A stretch of DNA of 64,000 nucleotides from Pseudomonas sp. PB101 (GTDB lineage Bacteria; Pseudomonadota; Gammaproteobacteria; Pseudomonadales; Pseudomonadaceae). Positions 46,763-55,166 of the stretch are shown piece by piece (position 1 is the stretch's first letter; each line of letters opens with the position of its first letter). The stretch covers positions 1-64,000 of the forward strand of contig NZ_RWIR01000033.1 of assembly GCF_009764265.1 (NCBI RefSeq). The letters are read 5' to 3'. The notes under the pieces were generated by a model. The model saw only the letters and a list, made by a program, of their open reading frames with translations, ran no database searches and had not been told where the DNA came from. Both the position numbers and the translations under genes were made by a program.

Positions 46763-47488
46763 TGTGGGAGCGAGCCTGCTCGCGATGGACGTCAACGATG
46801 ACGCGTGTGAACCGGATAAACGCGGCGCACTGGCGTCCATCGCCGGCAAGCCGGCTCCTACAGGTCTTGTGAGCGACACATATCCCTTGTGGGAGCGAGC
46901 CTGCTCGCGATGGTCGTCAACGATGACGCGCGCGAACCGGAAAAACGCGGCGCACTGGCGTCCATCGCCAGCAAGCCGGCTCCTACAGGTCTTGTGAGCG
47001 ACACATATCCCGTGTGGGAGCGAGCCTGCTCGCGATGGTCGTCAACGATGACGCGCGAGAACCGGAAAAACGCGGCGCACTGGAGCCCATCGCCAGCAAG
47101 CCGGCTCCTACAGGTCTTGTGAGCGAAACATATCCCTTGTGGGAGCGAGCCTGCTCGCGATGGTCGTCAACGATGACGCGCGCGAACCGGAAAAACGCGG
47201 CGCACTGGCGTCCATCGCCGGCAAGCCGGCTCCTACAGGTCTTGTGACCGGCACATATCCCTTGTGGGAGCGAGCCTGCTCGCGTTGGTCGTCAACGATG
47301 ACGCGCGCGAACCGGATAAACGCGGCGCACTGGAGTCCATCGCCGGCAAGCCGGCTCCTACAGGTCTTGTGAGCGACACATATCCCTTGTGGGAGCGAGC
47401 CTGCTCGCGATGGTCGTCAACGATGACGCGCGAGAACCGGAAAAACGCGGCGCACTGGCGTCCATCGCTGGCAAGCCAGCTCCTACAG
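46763..47488. repeat. Six-copy tandem REP array, exact 125-bp period
   Basis: Units begin at 46763, 46888, 47013, 47138, 47263 and 47388; the last ends at its right arm. Each unit has a GTGGGAGCGAGCC-type left REP arm, the GTCGTCAACGATGACGCGC middle segment, a GCAAGCCGGCTCCTACAG right arm of another REP subtype and a spacer with GTCTTGTGAGCGACACATA. Copies differ by only a few bases, indicating recent amplification. The middle and right arm match the array at 1-496. Confidence 0.95.
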
Positions 47489-47519
47489 TTGAGCAGCCCA
47501 CACCCGCCGCTTTTCACCA

Positions 47520-47830
47520 CTCATCAGGCCGAGCGTTAGCTCGCCTGCAGCTCTTGATCTTGATCCACCCGCCCCCTCGGGAGGCTGAGCGGAGGTGTTC
47601 ATCCGGGGATGGGCGCGCAGCGCCGTTCGACGCAGTCGAACTCATCGCATGTAGGTGCCAGCGAAGCCAACCGGAGGGCGATGCCCCCGGATGAATACCG
47701 GAGCGAAGGAACGCCGAGCCACAGCGAGGGGCCGGACGCAAGGGGCGAGACCTTTTGGTTCCTTTTGGGGCGTTTGCCAAAAGGGACTCGCCGTAAGGGC
47801 GAAACCATAAGCGGCCGTTACCGAAGCAAC
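47520..47830. repeat. Probable dispersed Pseudomonas intergenic element
   Basis: A gene-free GC-rich stretch with small internal palindromes (GAGCGTTAGCTC at its left end; CCGGGGATG / CATCCGGGGG-type inverse pair; TTTTGGTTCCTTTTGG ... CCAAAAGG). Reading frames here have no ribosome site or family resemblance. From memory, very similar text recurs in intergenic gaps of P. fluorescens-group genomes. The identity as a named element is not established. Confidence 0.45.
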
Positions 47831-47878
47831 GGATATGTACACCGACCATCCTGCCCCCAAAAAACGACCACCCACCCA

Positions 47879-47941
47879 AAGCGATACAAAAAACAAATAC
47901 GACACGTCATTTTCTGTTTGATATTAATTTCTGTATCGCTT
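47879..47941. promoter_or_regulatory. Inverted AAGCGATACA pair upstream of paaA
   Basis: AAGCGATACA (47879-47888) and its exact inverse TGTATCGCTT (47932-47941) flank 43 bp of AT-rich DNA, ending about 45 bp before the paaA start. Each arm contains GCGATAC, the motif seen as GTGATAC in the paaY-paaF region. It is the best candidate for the PaaX operator of the paaABCDE operon. Confidence 0.55.
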
Positions 47942-47987
47942 ATAAAGTTCCCAATGCCCCAGAACAGATTCAAGGCGGGAACTCAAA

Positions 47988-48977
47988 ATGTACGCACAGC
48001 TAGTAGAAACAGGCGTAAAGCGCATCAAGGACCTCTCGGAAATGTCCGAACAGGAACGCGCCTTCCAGGAAAAAATCGATTCAGAAATCAAGATCGAAGC
48101 CAAGAACTGGATGCCAGATGCCTACCGCCAGACCCTGATCCGGCAGATTTCCCAGCACGCCCACTCCGAAATCGTCGGCATGCTGCCCGAAGGCAACTGG
48201 GTCACCCGCGCACCGAGCCTCAAGCGCAAACTGCAGTTGATGGCCAAGATCCAGGACGAAGCCGGCCACGGCCTGTACCTGTACAGCGCCATGGAAACCC
48301 TGGGCGCCGACCGCGATGAAGAAATCGCCAAGCTGCACAGCGGCAAGGCCAAGTACTCGAGCATCTTCAATTACCCGACGCTGAACTGGGCCGACATGGG
48401 CGCGGTGGGCTGGCTGGTCGATGGCGCGGCGATCGTCAACCAGGTGGTGCTGCAGCGCACCTCCTACGGCCCCTACTCCCGGGCCATGGTGCGCATCTGC
48501 AAGGAAGAGAGCTTCCACCAGCGCCAGGGCTACGAAATCCTCCTGACCATGATGCGTCACGGTACCCAGGCGCAAAAAGACATGGTCCAGGACGCGATCA
48601 ACCGCCTCTGGTGGCCGTCGCTGATGATGTTCGGCCCAAGCGACGAACACTCGCCGAACAGCGCCCAGTCCATGGCCTGGAAAATCAAGCGCCAGAGCAA
48701 CGACGAACTGCGCCAGCGCTTCGTCGACCAGACCATCCCGCAGCTGGAACTGCTGGGCTGCACTTGCCCCGATCCGGACTTGAAGTGGAACGCCGAGCGC
48801 GGCCACTACGACTTCGGCGAAATCCAGTGGAACGAATTCTACGAAGTGCTCAAGGGCAACGGCCCGTGCAACCAGGAACGCGTCGCCACCCGCCGCAAGG
48901 CGATTGAAGACGGTGCCTGGGTTCGTGAAGCCGCCGTCGCCCACGCCCGCAAAAAACAAAACAAGAACGCCGCCTGA
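47988..48977 (+). CDS. paaA: 1,2-phenylacetyl-CoA epoxidase catalytic subunit A
   Basis: A 329-aa ferritin-like di-iron oxygenase subunit. The carboxylate/His ligands fall in helices with [10 protein letters not shown] and [11 protein letters not shown] (ExxH motifs), as in PaaA. With PaaB, PaaC and PaaE it epoxidises the ring of phenylacetyl-CoA. It is first in the paaABCDE operon, directly downstream of an inverted motif pair. It is full length. Confidence 0.96.
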   Translation: MYAQLVETGVKRIKDLSEMSEQERAFQEKIDSEIKIEAKNWMPDAYRQTLIRQISQHAHSEIVGMLPEGNWVTRAPSLKRKLQLMAKIQDEAGHGLYLYSAMETLGADRDEEIAKLHSGKAKYSSIFNYPTLNWADMGAVGWLVDGAAIVNQVVLQRTSYGPYSRAMVRICKEESFHQRQGYEILLTMMRHGTQAQKDMVQDAINRLWWPSLMMFGPSDEHSPNSAQSMAWKIKRQSNDELRQRFVDQTIPQLELLGCTCPDPDLKWNAERGHYDFGEIQWNEFYEVLKGNGPCNQERVATRRKAIEDGAWVREAAVAHARKKQNKNAA

Positions 48978-49005
48978 TCCGGCCACCTGATGTGGAGTAA
49001 CTGAA

Positions 49006-49287
49006 ATGTCCGAGTGGACCCTCTTCGAAGTTTTCGTGCGCAGCAAGCACGGCCTCAACCACAAGCACGTCGGCAGCGTGCATGCCGCCGACACCACCAT
49101 GGCGATCGAGAACGCCCGCGAGCTCTACACCCGTCGCAGCGAAGGCGTGAGCCTGTGGGTCGTGCCTTCGGCATTGATCACCGCTTCGTCGCCGGATGAA
49201 AAAGACCCGCTGTTCGATCCGTCGGACGACAAGGTCTACCGCCACGCCAGCTTCTACGAGCTGCCGGCCGAAGTCGGGCACATGTGA
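49006..49287 (+). CDS. paaB: 1,2-phenylacetyl-CoA epoxidase subunit PaaB
   Basis: A 93-aa small subunit (WTLFEVFVRSKHGLNHKHVGS; SLWVVPSALITAS), full length for PaaB. It is thought to bridge and organise PaaA-PaaC heterodimers. It starts 28 bp after paaA and ends 8 bp before the paaC start. Confidence 0.95.
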   Translation: MSEWTLFEVFVRSKHGLNHKHVGSVHAADTTMAIENARELYTRRSEGVSLWVVPSALITASSPDEKDPLFDPSDDKVYRHASFYELPAEVGHM

Positions 49288-49295
49288 GGTCGACC

Positions 49296-50057
49296 ATGAA
49301 TAACAAGACCGATCTGATCGAATACCTGCTGCGCCTCGGCGACAGCGCCCTGATCCAGGGCCAGCGCCTGTGCCAGTGGTGTGGCAAGGCCCCGGCACTG
49401 GAAGAAGAGCTCGCGCTGATGAATGTCGGCCTCGACCTGGTGGGCCAGGCGCGCAACTGGCTGGAATACGCCGCCGAACTGCTGGACGACGGCCGCAACG
49501 CCGACGACCTGGCGTTCCGTCGCGACGAGCGCGCCTACCGCAACCTGCTGCTGGTGGAACAACCCAACGGCGACTTCGCGGTGACCATGCTCAAGCAGTT
49601 CCTCTATGACGCCTGGCACTTGCCGGTGCTGCAGGGCCTGAGCCAGTCCAGCGACGAACGCATCGCCGGGATCGCCGCCAAGGCCGTGAAGGAAGTGACC
49701 TATCACCTGCGCCGCTCCGGCGAGTGGATCGAGCGTATGGGTGACGGCACCGAGGAAAGCCACAAGCGCATGCTCGCGGCCATCCCTGAAGTCTGGCGCT
49801 TCACCATTGAACTGATCGCCGCCGACGACAGCGAACAGCGCCTGTGCGAAGCCGGCATCACCCCGGCCATCGCCAGCGTCGCCGTTCAGTGGCAGGCCAA
49901 AGTCGAGCAGATCTTCACCAGCGCCACCCTGCCCGTTCCCGCGGCGCCGAACTACTTCTACCTGAATGCACGCAAGGGCCTGCACAGCGAACACCTGGGC
50001 ATCCTGCTCGCCGAAATGCAGTTCCTGCCACGAGCGTACCCCGATGCAACCTGGTGA
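49296..50057 (+). CDS. paaC: 1,2-phenylacetyl-CoA epoxidase structural subunit PaaC
   Basis: A 253-aa ferritin-like subunit related to PaaA but structural; it forms the core heterodimer with PaaA. Signature segments are LGDSALIQGQRLCQWCGKAPALEE (from residue 14) and YDAWHLPVL. The ATG at 49296 was preferred over an in-frame GTG at 49284 inside the paaB end. It overlaps paaD by 14 bp. Confidence 0.95.
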   Translation: MNNKTDLIEYLLRLGDSALIQGQRLCQWCGKAPALEEELALMNVGLDLVGQARNWLEYAAELLDDGRNADDLAFRRDERAYRNLLLVEQPNGDFAVTMLKQFLYDAWHLPVLQGLSQSSDERIAGIAAKAVKEVTYHLRRSGEWIERMGDGTEESHKRMLAAIPEVWRFTIELIAADDSEQRLCEAGITPAIASVAVQWQAKVEQIFTSATLPVPAAPNYFYLNARKGLHSEHLGILLAEMQFLPRAYPDATW

Positions 50058-50577
50058 GCTGATCGCCAGCGACCTCGGCGCCCGGCCGGCTCAACCGACC
50101 GACCTGGCCGCCGCCTGGGCGATCCTGTGCGAAGTCATGGACCCGGAAGTGCCGGTGGTCAGCGTGGTCGACCTGGGCATCGTCCGCGACCTCGACTGGC
50201 AGGCCGGCCACCTTCACGTGGTGGTCACGCCGACCTACTCCGGTTGCCCGGCCACCGAAGTGATCGAGGGCGATATCCGCGAAGCGCTGGAACTGGCCGG
50301 ATTCAAGGCGCCGCAACTTGAGCGCAAATTGACCCCGGCCTGGACCACCGACTGGATCAGCGACAGCGGCCGCGAGCGCCTGCGCGCCTACGGCATCGCG
50401 CCGCCCGAGGGCAGCACCAGCAAGCGCAGCCTGCTCGGCGACAGCCCGCAGGTGATCTGCCCGCAATGCGGCAGCGCCCACACCGAGGTGCTCAGCGAGT
50501 TCGGCTCCACCGCGTGCAAGGCCCTGTACCGCTGCGTCGATTGCCGGGAACCGTTCGACTATTTCAAGTGCATCTGA
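50044..50577 (+). CDS. paaD: Phenylacetyl-CoA epoxidase maturation factor PaaD
   Basis: A 177-aa protein with an N-terminal MIP18/DUF59 domain (MDPEVPVVSVVDLGIVRD; TYSGCPATEVI) and a C-terminal zinc-ribbon-like part with paired cysteines (CPQCGS ... CVDC). It is probably needed for Fe-S insertion into PaaE. The ATG at 50044 lies inside the end of paaC, implying coupling. Confidence 0.93.
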   Translation: MQPGELIASDLGARPAQPTDLAAAWAILCEVMDPEVPVVSVVDLGIVRDLDWQAGHLHVVVTPTYSGCPATEVIEGDIREALELAGFKAPQLERKLTPAWTTDWISDSGRERLRAYGIAPPEGSTSKRSLLGDSPQVICPQCGSAHTEVLSEFGSTACKALYRCVDCREPFDYFKCI

Positions 50578-50611
50578 GCGGCGAATCGGCCGTCCCAGCT
50601 GGAGAACAACA

Positions 50612-51688
50612 ATGAGCAAATTTCACAGCCTTACCATCAAGGACGTGCGCGCCGAGACCCGTGACGCGGTGTCCATCGCCTTCGAGATTCCGCAGGACCT
50701 GCAAGACAGCTTTCACTTCACCCAGGGCCAGCACCTGGTGATGCGCACCCAACTGGACGGCGAGGAAGTGCGCCGCTCGTACTCGATCTGCACCGGGGTC
50801 AACGACGGTGAGCTGCGCGTCGCCGTCAAGCGTGTGGCCGGCGGGCGCTTCTCGGCGTTTGCCAACGAACAGCTGAAAGCCGGGCACACCCTGGAAGTGA
50901 TGCCGCCGGCCGGGCATTTCTGCGTCGAACTCGACCCGGTTCGCCACGGCAACTACCTGGCCGTGGCGGCGGGCAGCGGCATCACGCCGATCCTGTCGAT
51001 CATCAAGACCACCCTGCAAACCGAGCCCCACAGCCGCGTCACCCTGCTGTACGGCAACCGCTCCAGCTCCGGCGCACTGTTCCGCGAGCAGCTTGAAGAT
51101 TTGAAGAACCGCTACCTGCAACGCCTGAACCTGATTTTCGTATTCAGTCGCGAGCAGCAGGACGTCGACCTGTACAACGGCCGGATCAACGCCGAGAAGT
51201 GCGAGCAACTGTTCAGCCGCTGGCTCGACGTCAAGGCCCTCGACGCCGCCTTCATTTGCGGCCCGCAGGAAATGACCGAGACCGTGCGCGACAGCCTCAA
51301 GGCCAAGGGCATGCAACCCGAGCGCATCCATTTCGAACTGTTCGCCGCCGCCGGCAGCGAGCACAAGCGCGCCGCCCGTGAAGCCGCCCGCCAGGTGGAT
51401 GCGGCGGTCAGCCAGATCACCGTGATCAGCGACGGCCGCGCACTGGCTTTCGACCTGCCGCGCAACAGCCAGAGCATCCTCGATGCGGGCAATGAGCAAG
51501 GCGCGGAACTGCCCTACTCGTGCAAGGCCGGCGTGTGCTCGACCTGCAAGTGCAAGGTCATCGAAGGCGAAGTGGAAATGGACAGCAACCACGCCCTGGA
51601 AGACTACGAAGTGGCCGCCGGTTATGTGCTGTCGTGCCAGGCCTTCCCGATCAGCGACAAGGTGGTGCTGGATTTCGACCAGCTCTGA
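50612..51688 (+). CDS. paaE: Phenylacetyl-CoA epoxidase reductase PaaE
   Basis: A 358-aa electron-transfer subunit. The FAD domain (RRSYSICTG) and NADPH domain (GSGITPILSIIKTTL; CGPQEMTE) are followed by a C-terminal plant-type [2Fe-2S] ferredoxin with four Cys (CKAGVCSTCKCKV ... LSCQ). It passes electrons from NADPH to PaaA. It is the last gene of paaABCDE, followed by a REP pair. Confidence 0.95.
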   Translation: MSKFHSLTIKDVRAETRDAVSIAFEIPQDLQDSFHFTQGQHLVMRTQLDGEEVRRSYSICTGVNDGELRVAVKRVAGGRFSAFANEQLKAGHTLEVMPPAGHFCVELDPVRHGNYLAVAAGSGITPILSIIKTTLQTEPHSRVTLLYGNRSSSGALFREQLEDLKNRYLQRLNLIFVFSREQQDVDLYNGRINAEKCEQLFSRWLDVKALDAAFICGPQEMTETVRDSLKAKGMQPERIHFELFAAAGSEHKRAAREAARQVDAAVSQITVISDGRALAFDLPRNSQSILDAGNEQGAELPYSCKAGVCSTCKCKVIEGEVEMDSNHALEDYEVAAGYVLSCQAFPISDKVVLDFDQL

Positions 51689-51703
51689 AACAACACAAAA
51701 CCC

Positions 51704-51803
51704 TGTAGGAGCGAGCCTGCTCGCGATGGACCCGAGATCGCCACTGGGTATCAGGTATCCAGCGTTATCGTTGACGACCATCGCGAGCAGGCTCGCTCCT
51801 ACA
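51704..51803. repeat. Paired inverted REP element
   Basis: TGTAGGAGCGAGCCTGCTCG and its inverse; the spacer includes CGTTATCGTTGACGACCATC, the inverse of the middle segment of the tandem arrays. It lies between paaE and the transporter genes. Confidence 0.9.
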
Positions 51804-51869
51804 GGGGTCCGGTGATCGACCCGGATACACCGTTTCACCCAAAACAAAAACAACAAAGGAGCGCGCGTC

Positions 51870-52178
51870 ATGACACCCCAGGAAATAGAACTCATCGGCC
51901 AGCACCCGGATTTCATCCAGCTGGTTCGCCGCAAACAGAAGCTGTACTGGTCACTGAGCCTGGCCATGCTGGTGATCTACTTCGGCTTCGTGCTGCTGGT
52001 GGCATTCTCCCCTTCTACCCTCGGCCAATCCCTGAGCGGCGGCGTGACCACCGTGGGCATGCTGGTGGGTGTCGTCATCGTCGGGCTGGCCTTTGCGCTG
52101 ACCGGTTTCTATGTCTATCGCGCCAACAACGTGATCGATCCGCTGAATGAAAAACTCAAGCAGGAGTGCGCCCGATGA
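51870..52178 (+). CDS. DUF485 membrane protein (YjcH-like)
   Basis: A 102-aa inner-membrane protein with two TM helices (about residues 27-50 and 60-82) and a cytoplasmic N-terminus ([20 protein letters not shown]). DUF485 proteins such as E. coli YjcH are encoded just before ActP-type symporters and are thought to be accessory. It overlaps the symporter start by 4 bp (ATGA). Confidence 0.9.
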   Translation: MTPQEIELIGQHPDFIQLVRRKQKLYWSLSLAMLVIYFGFVLLVAFSPSTLGQSLSGGVTTVGMLVGVVIVGLAFALTGFYVYRANNVIDPLNEKLKQECAR

Positions 52179-53821
52179 ACCGCCTCCTTGCACTGTTACT
52201 GCTGCCGCTGGCAGCGGTCACTGATGTCGCGATGGCCGCCGACGGCGCGTCCCGCCCACTGAACTGGAACGCCATCGGCATGTTCCTGGTGTTCGTTTTG
52301 TTCACCCTCGGCGTGACGCGCTGGGCGGCACTGCGCACACGCTCCGCCAGCGACTTCTACACCGCCGGTGGCGGCATGACCGGGTTCCAGAACGGCCTGG
52401 CGATTGCCGGCGACATGATCTCGGCCGCCTCGTTCCTCGGCATTTCCGCGATGATGTTCCTCAATGGCTACGACGGCTTGCTCTACGCCCTGGGCGTGCT
52501 GGCCGGCTGGCCGATCATCCTGTTCCTGATTGCCGAGCGCCTGCGCAACCTGGGCAAGTACACCTTTGCCGACGTGGTTTCCTATCGCCTGGAACAGACC
52601 CCGGTGCGCCTGACCTCGGCTTTCGGCACCCTGACCGTGGCCCTGATGTACCTGGTGGCGCAGATGGTCGGCGCCGGCAAGCTGATCGAACTGCTGTTCG
52701 GCATCGACTACCTCTACGCGGTGATGCTGGTCGGTGTGTTGATGGTGTTCTACGTGACCTTCGGCGGCATGCTCGCCACCACCTGGGTGCAGATCATCAA
52801 GGCAGTGATGCTGCTGTTCGGCACCACCTTCATGGCGTTCATGGTGCTCAAGCACTTCGGTTTCAGCACTGAAGCGATGTTTGCCGGCGCCACCGCCGTG
52901 CATGCCAAGGGCAACGCGATCATGGCCCCCGGCGGCTTGCTGTCCAACCCGATCGATGCGATTTCCCTGGGGCTGGGCATGATGTTCGGCACCGCTGGCC
53001 TGCCGCACATCCTGATGCGTTTCTTCACCGTCAGCGATGCCAAGGAAGCGCGTAAAAGCGTGTTCTACGCCACCGGTTTCATCGGCTACTTCTACCTGCT
53101 GCTGATCATCGTCGGCTTCGGCGCCATCGTCATGGTCGGCACCGACCCGACGTTCCGCGACGCCAGCGGCGCGATCATCGGCGGCGGCAACATGGTCGCC
53201 GTGCACCTGGCCCACGCGGTAGGCGGCAACCTGTTCCTCGGCTTCATCTCGGCGGTCGCCTTCGCCACCATCCTGGCGGTGGTTGCCGGGCTGGCACTGT
53301 CCGGCGCCTCGGCGGTGTCCCACGACCTGTATGCCTGCGTGATGCGCAAGGGCCAGGCCAGCGAGCAACAGGAGATGCGCGTGTCGCGAATCGCCACCCT
53401 GTGCATCGGAGTGCTGGCGATCATCCTCGGCCTGCTGTTCGAGTCGCAGAACATTGCCTTCCTCTCGGGCCTGGTGCTGGCCATCGCGGCGTCGGTGAAT
53501 TTCCCGGTGCTGTTCCTTTCCATGTACTGGAAAGGCCTGACCACCCGCGGCGCCGTCCTCGGCAGCCTGTCCGGACTGGTCTCGGCGATCGTGTTGCTGG
53601 TGCTGAGCCCGGCGGTGTGGGTCAACGTGATGCACCACGACAAGGCGCTGTTCCCGTACTCCAACCCGGCCCTGTTTTCCATGAGCCTGGCGTTCTTCAG
53701 TGCGTGGCTGTTTTCCGTCACCGACACCTCGCCCCGTGCAGCCCTTGAGCGTGGCCGTTACCTGGCGCAGTTCATCCGCTCGATGACCGGCATCGGTGCC
53801 TCCGGCGCCAGCAATCACTAA
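52175..53821 (+). CDS. paaL: Sodium:solute symporter, probable phenylacetate permease
   Basis: A 548-aa SSS-family permease close to acetate permease ActP: signal-like N-terminus, about 13 TM helices, and SSS signatures ([33 protein letters not shown]). Its place between paaE and the porin and paaZ supports phenylacetate uptake (PaaL/PhaJ role) rather than acetate. The start at 52175 overlaps the DUF485 gene. The symbol rests on context. Confidence 0.8.
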   Translation: MNRLLALLLLPLAAVTDVAMAADGASRPLNWNAIGMFLVFVLFTLGVTRWAALRTRSASDFYTAGGGMTGFQNGLAIAGDMISAASFLGISAMMFLNGYDGLLYALGVLAGWPIILFLIAERLRNLGKYTFADVVSYRLEQTPVRLTSAFGTLTVALMYLVAQMVGAGKLIELLFGIDYLYAVMLVGVLMVFYVTFGGMLATTWVQIIKAVMLLFGTTFMAFMVLKHFGFSTEAMFAGATAVHAKGNAIMAPGGLLSNPIDAISLGLGMMFGTAGLPHILMRFFTVSDAKEARKSVFYATGFIGYFYLLLIIVGFGAIVMVGTDPTFRDASGAIIGGGNMVAVHLAHAVGGNLFLGFISAVAFATILAVVAGLALSGASAVSHDLYACVMRKGQASEQQEMRVSRIATLCIGVLAIILGLLFESQNIAFLSGLVLAIAASVNFPVLFLSMYWKGLTTRGAVLGSLSGLVSAIVLLVLSPAVWVNVMHHDKALFPYSNPALFSMSLAFFSAWLFSVTDTSPRAALERGRYLAQFIRSMTGIGASGASNH

Positions 53822-53854
53822 CAACGACCGACCAGTTGGCAGGGAATAAAAATA

Positions 53855-55108
53855 ATGAGACCCGCTCGTACTGCACCTTTTGAATCACTGTTTTCGCTGG
53901 CCGCCGCATTGAGTCTGCCCATGGTCGCGCCCAGCGCCATGGCCGACTTCATCGGCGACAGCAAGGCCCGTATCGAAATGCGTAACCACTACATCAACCG
54001 CGATTTCCGTCAGGACAACGCCCCGCAGTCCAAGGCCGAAGAATGGGCCCAGGGCTTCACTGCGCGCGTGGAATCCGGGTTCACCGACGGCACCTTCGGT
54101 TTCGGCCTCGACGCACTCGGCGAGCTGGGGCTGAAACTCGACTCCAGCCCGGACCGCCGTGGCACCGGCCTGCTGCCGTTCGGCCCGCAGAGCCATGAGC
54201 CCGACGACGAGTACAGCGAGCTGGGCCTGACCGGCAAAGTGCGAGTATCCAAGAGCGTGTTGAAACTCGGCACCCTGCAACCCTTGTTGCCGGTGGCGAC
54301 CTACAACGACACACGCCTGCTGGGCTCGACCTTTGAAGGTGGCTTGCTGACCAGCCAGGAAATCGACGGCCTGACGGTGAACGCCGGTCGCCTGACCAAG
54401 GCCAACCTGCGCGATTCCTCCAGCAACGATGACATCGGTTACGCCGCCGCCAGCAGCGATCACTTTGACTTCGGTGGCGGCAGCTACGCGTTCAGTCCAC
54501 AACTGAACCTGAGCTACTACTACGGCAAGCTCGAGCAGATCTATCGCCAGCAATTCGCCGGACTGGTGCATACGCAACCACTGGGCAACGGTTTCAACCT
54601 GCGCAGCGACCTGCGTTATTTCGACAGTCGCGGTGACGGCGCGGAAAAGGCCGGGCGCATCGACAACCGCAACTTCAACAGCATGTTCACCCTGTCCCAC
54701 GGTGCCCACAAGGTCAGTGCCGCCTACCAGCAACTGTCCGGCGACAGTGCCTTTCCGTTCCTCAACGGCGGCGATCCGTACGTGGTCAACCTGGTGACGT
54801 TCAACACCTTTACCCGCGCCGAAGAGGATTCCTGGCAACTGCGTTACGACTATGACTTCGCGGCGTTAGGCATTCCCGGCCTGACCTTCATGACCCGCTA
54901 CACCGACGGCCGCCACGTCAAGGCCGGCAGCGTCGACGACGGTCGCGAATGGGAACGCGACACCGATATCAGCTACGTCATCCAGAGCGGTGTGTTCAAG
55001 AACGTCAGCCTGCGCTGGCGCAACGTGACCTTCCGCTCCGGCGATGGCTTGACGACCGCCCTCGATGAAAACCGGCTGATCGTCGGTTACACCCTGGCGC
55101 TTTGGTAA
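53855..55108 (+). CDS. paaM: OprD-family porin, probable phenylacetate channel
   Basis: A 417-aa outer-membrane beta-barrel: signal peptide to about residue 30 (SAMA), the OprD-type first strands (SKARIEMRNHYINRDFR; ESGFTDGTFGFGLDALGELGLKLD from about residue 70) and a terminal aromatic Trp. OprD-family porins are substrate-selective, and this one matches the PhaK/PaaM position in Pseudomonas phenylacetate clusters. It follows the permease by 33 bp and precedes paaZ by 58 bp. Confidence 0.83.
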   Translation: MRPARTAPFESLFSLAAALSLPMVAPSAMADFIGDSKARIEMRNHYINRDFRQDNAPQSKAEEWAQGFTARVESGFTDGTFGFGLDALGELGLKLDSSPDRRGTGLLPFGPQSHEPDDEYSELGLTGKVRVSKSVLKLGTLQPLLPVATYNDTRLLGSTFEGGLLTSQEIDGLTVNAGRLTKANLRDSSSNDDIGYAAASSDHFDFGGGSYAFSPQLNLSYYYGKLEQIYRQQFAGLVHTQPLGNGFNLRSDLRYFDSRGDGAEKAGRIDNRNFNSMFTLSHGAHKVSAAYQQLSGDSAFPFLNGGDPYVVNLVTFNTFTRAEEDSWQLRYDYDFAALGIPGLTFMTRYTDGRHVKAGSVDDGREWERDTDISYVIQSGVFKNVSLRWRNVTFRSGDGLTTALDENRLIVGYTLALW

Positions 55109-55166
55109 TTCCGCAAGGGCGCGGTCGCGACCGCGCCATAACCGTTCACAATCAGGAGCATTCGTG

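Noticed and set aside
46763..47488. CRISPR-like regular repeat array
   Set aside because: Units are 125 bp and nearly identical along their whole length, with REP palindromes at both ends; there are no short constant repeats with unique spacers and no cas genes.
46889..47539. Series of overlapping 77-101-codon frames beginning MGASLLA
   Set aside because: They are the translation of the tandem REP units; the 125-bp period shifts frame each unit and no ribosome sites are present.
47520..47905. Small proteins in the element upstream of paaA
   Set aside because: Several overlapping frames on both strands, none with a start signal or family resemblance; better explained as a non-coding dispersed element.
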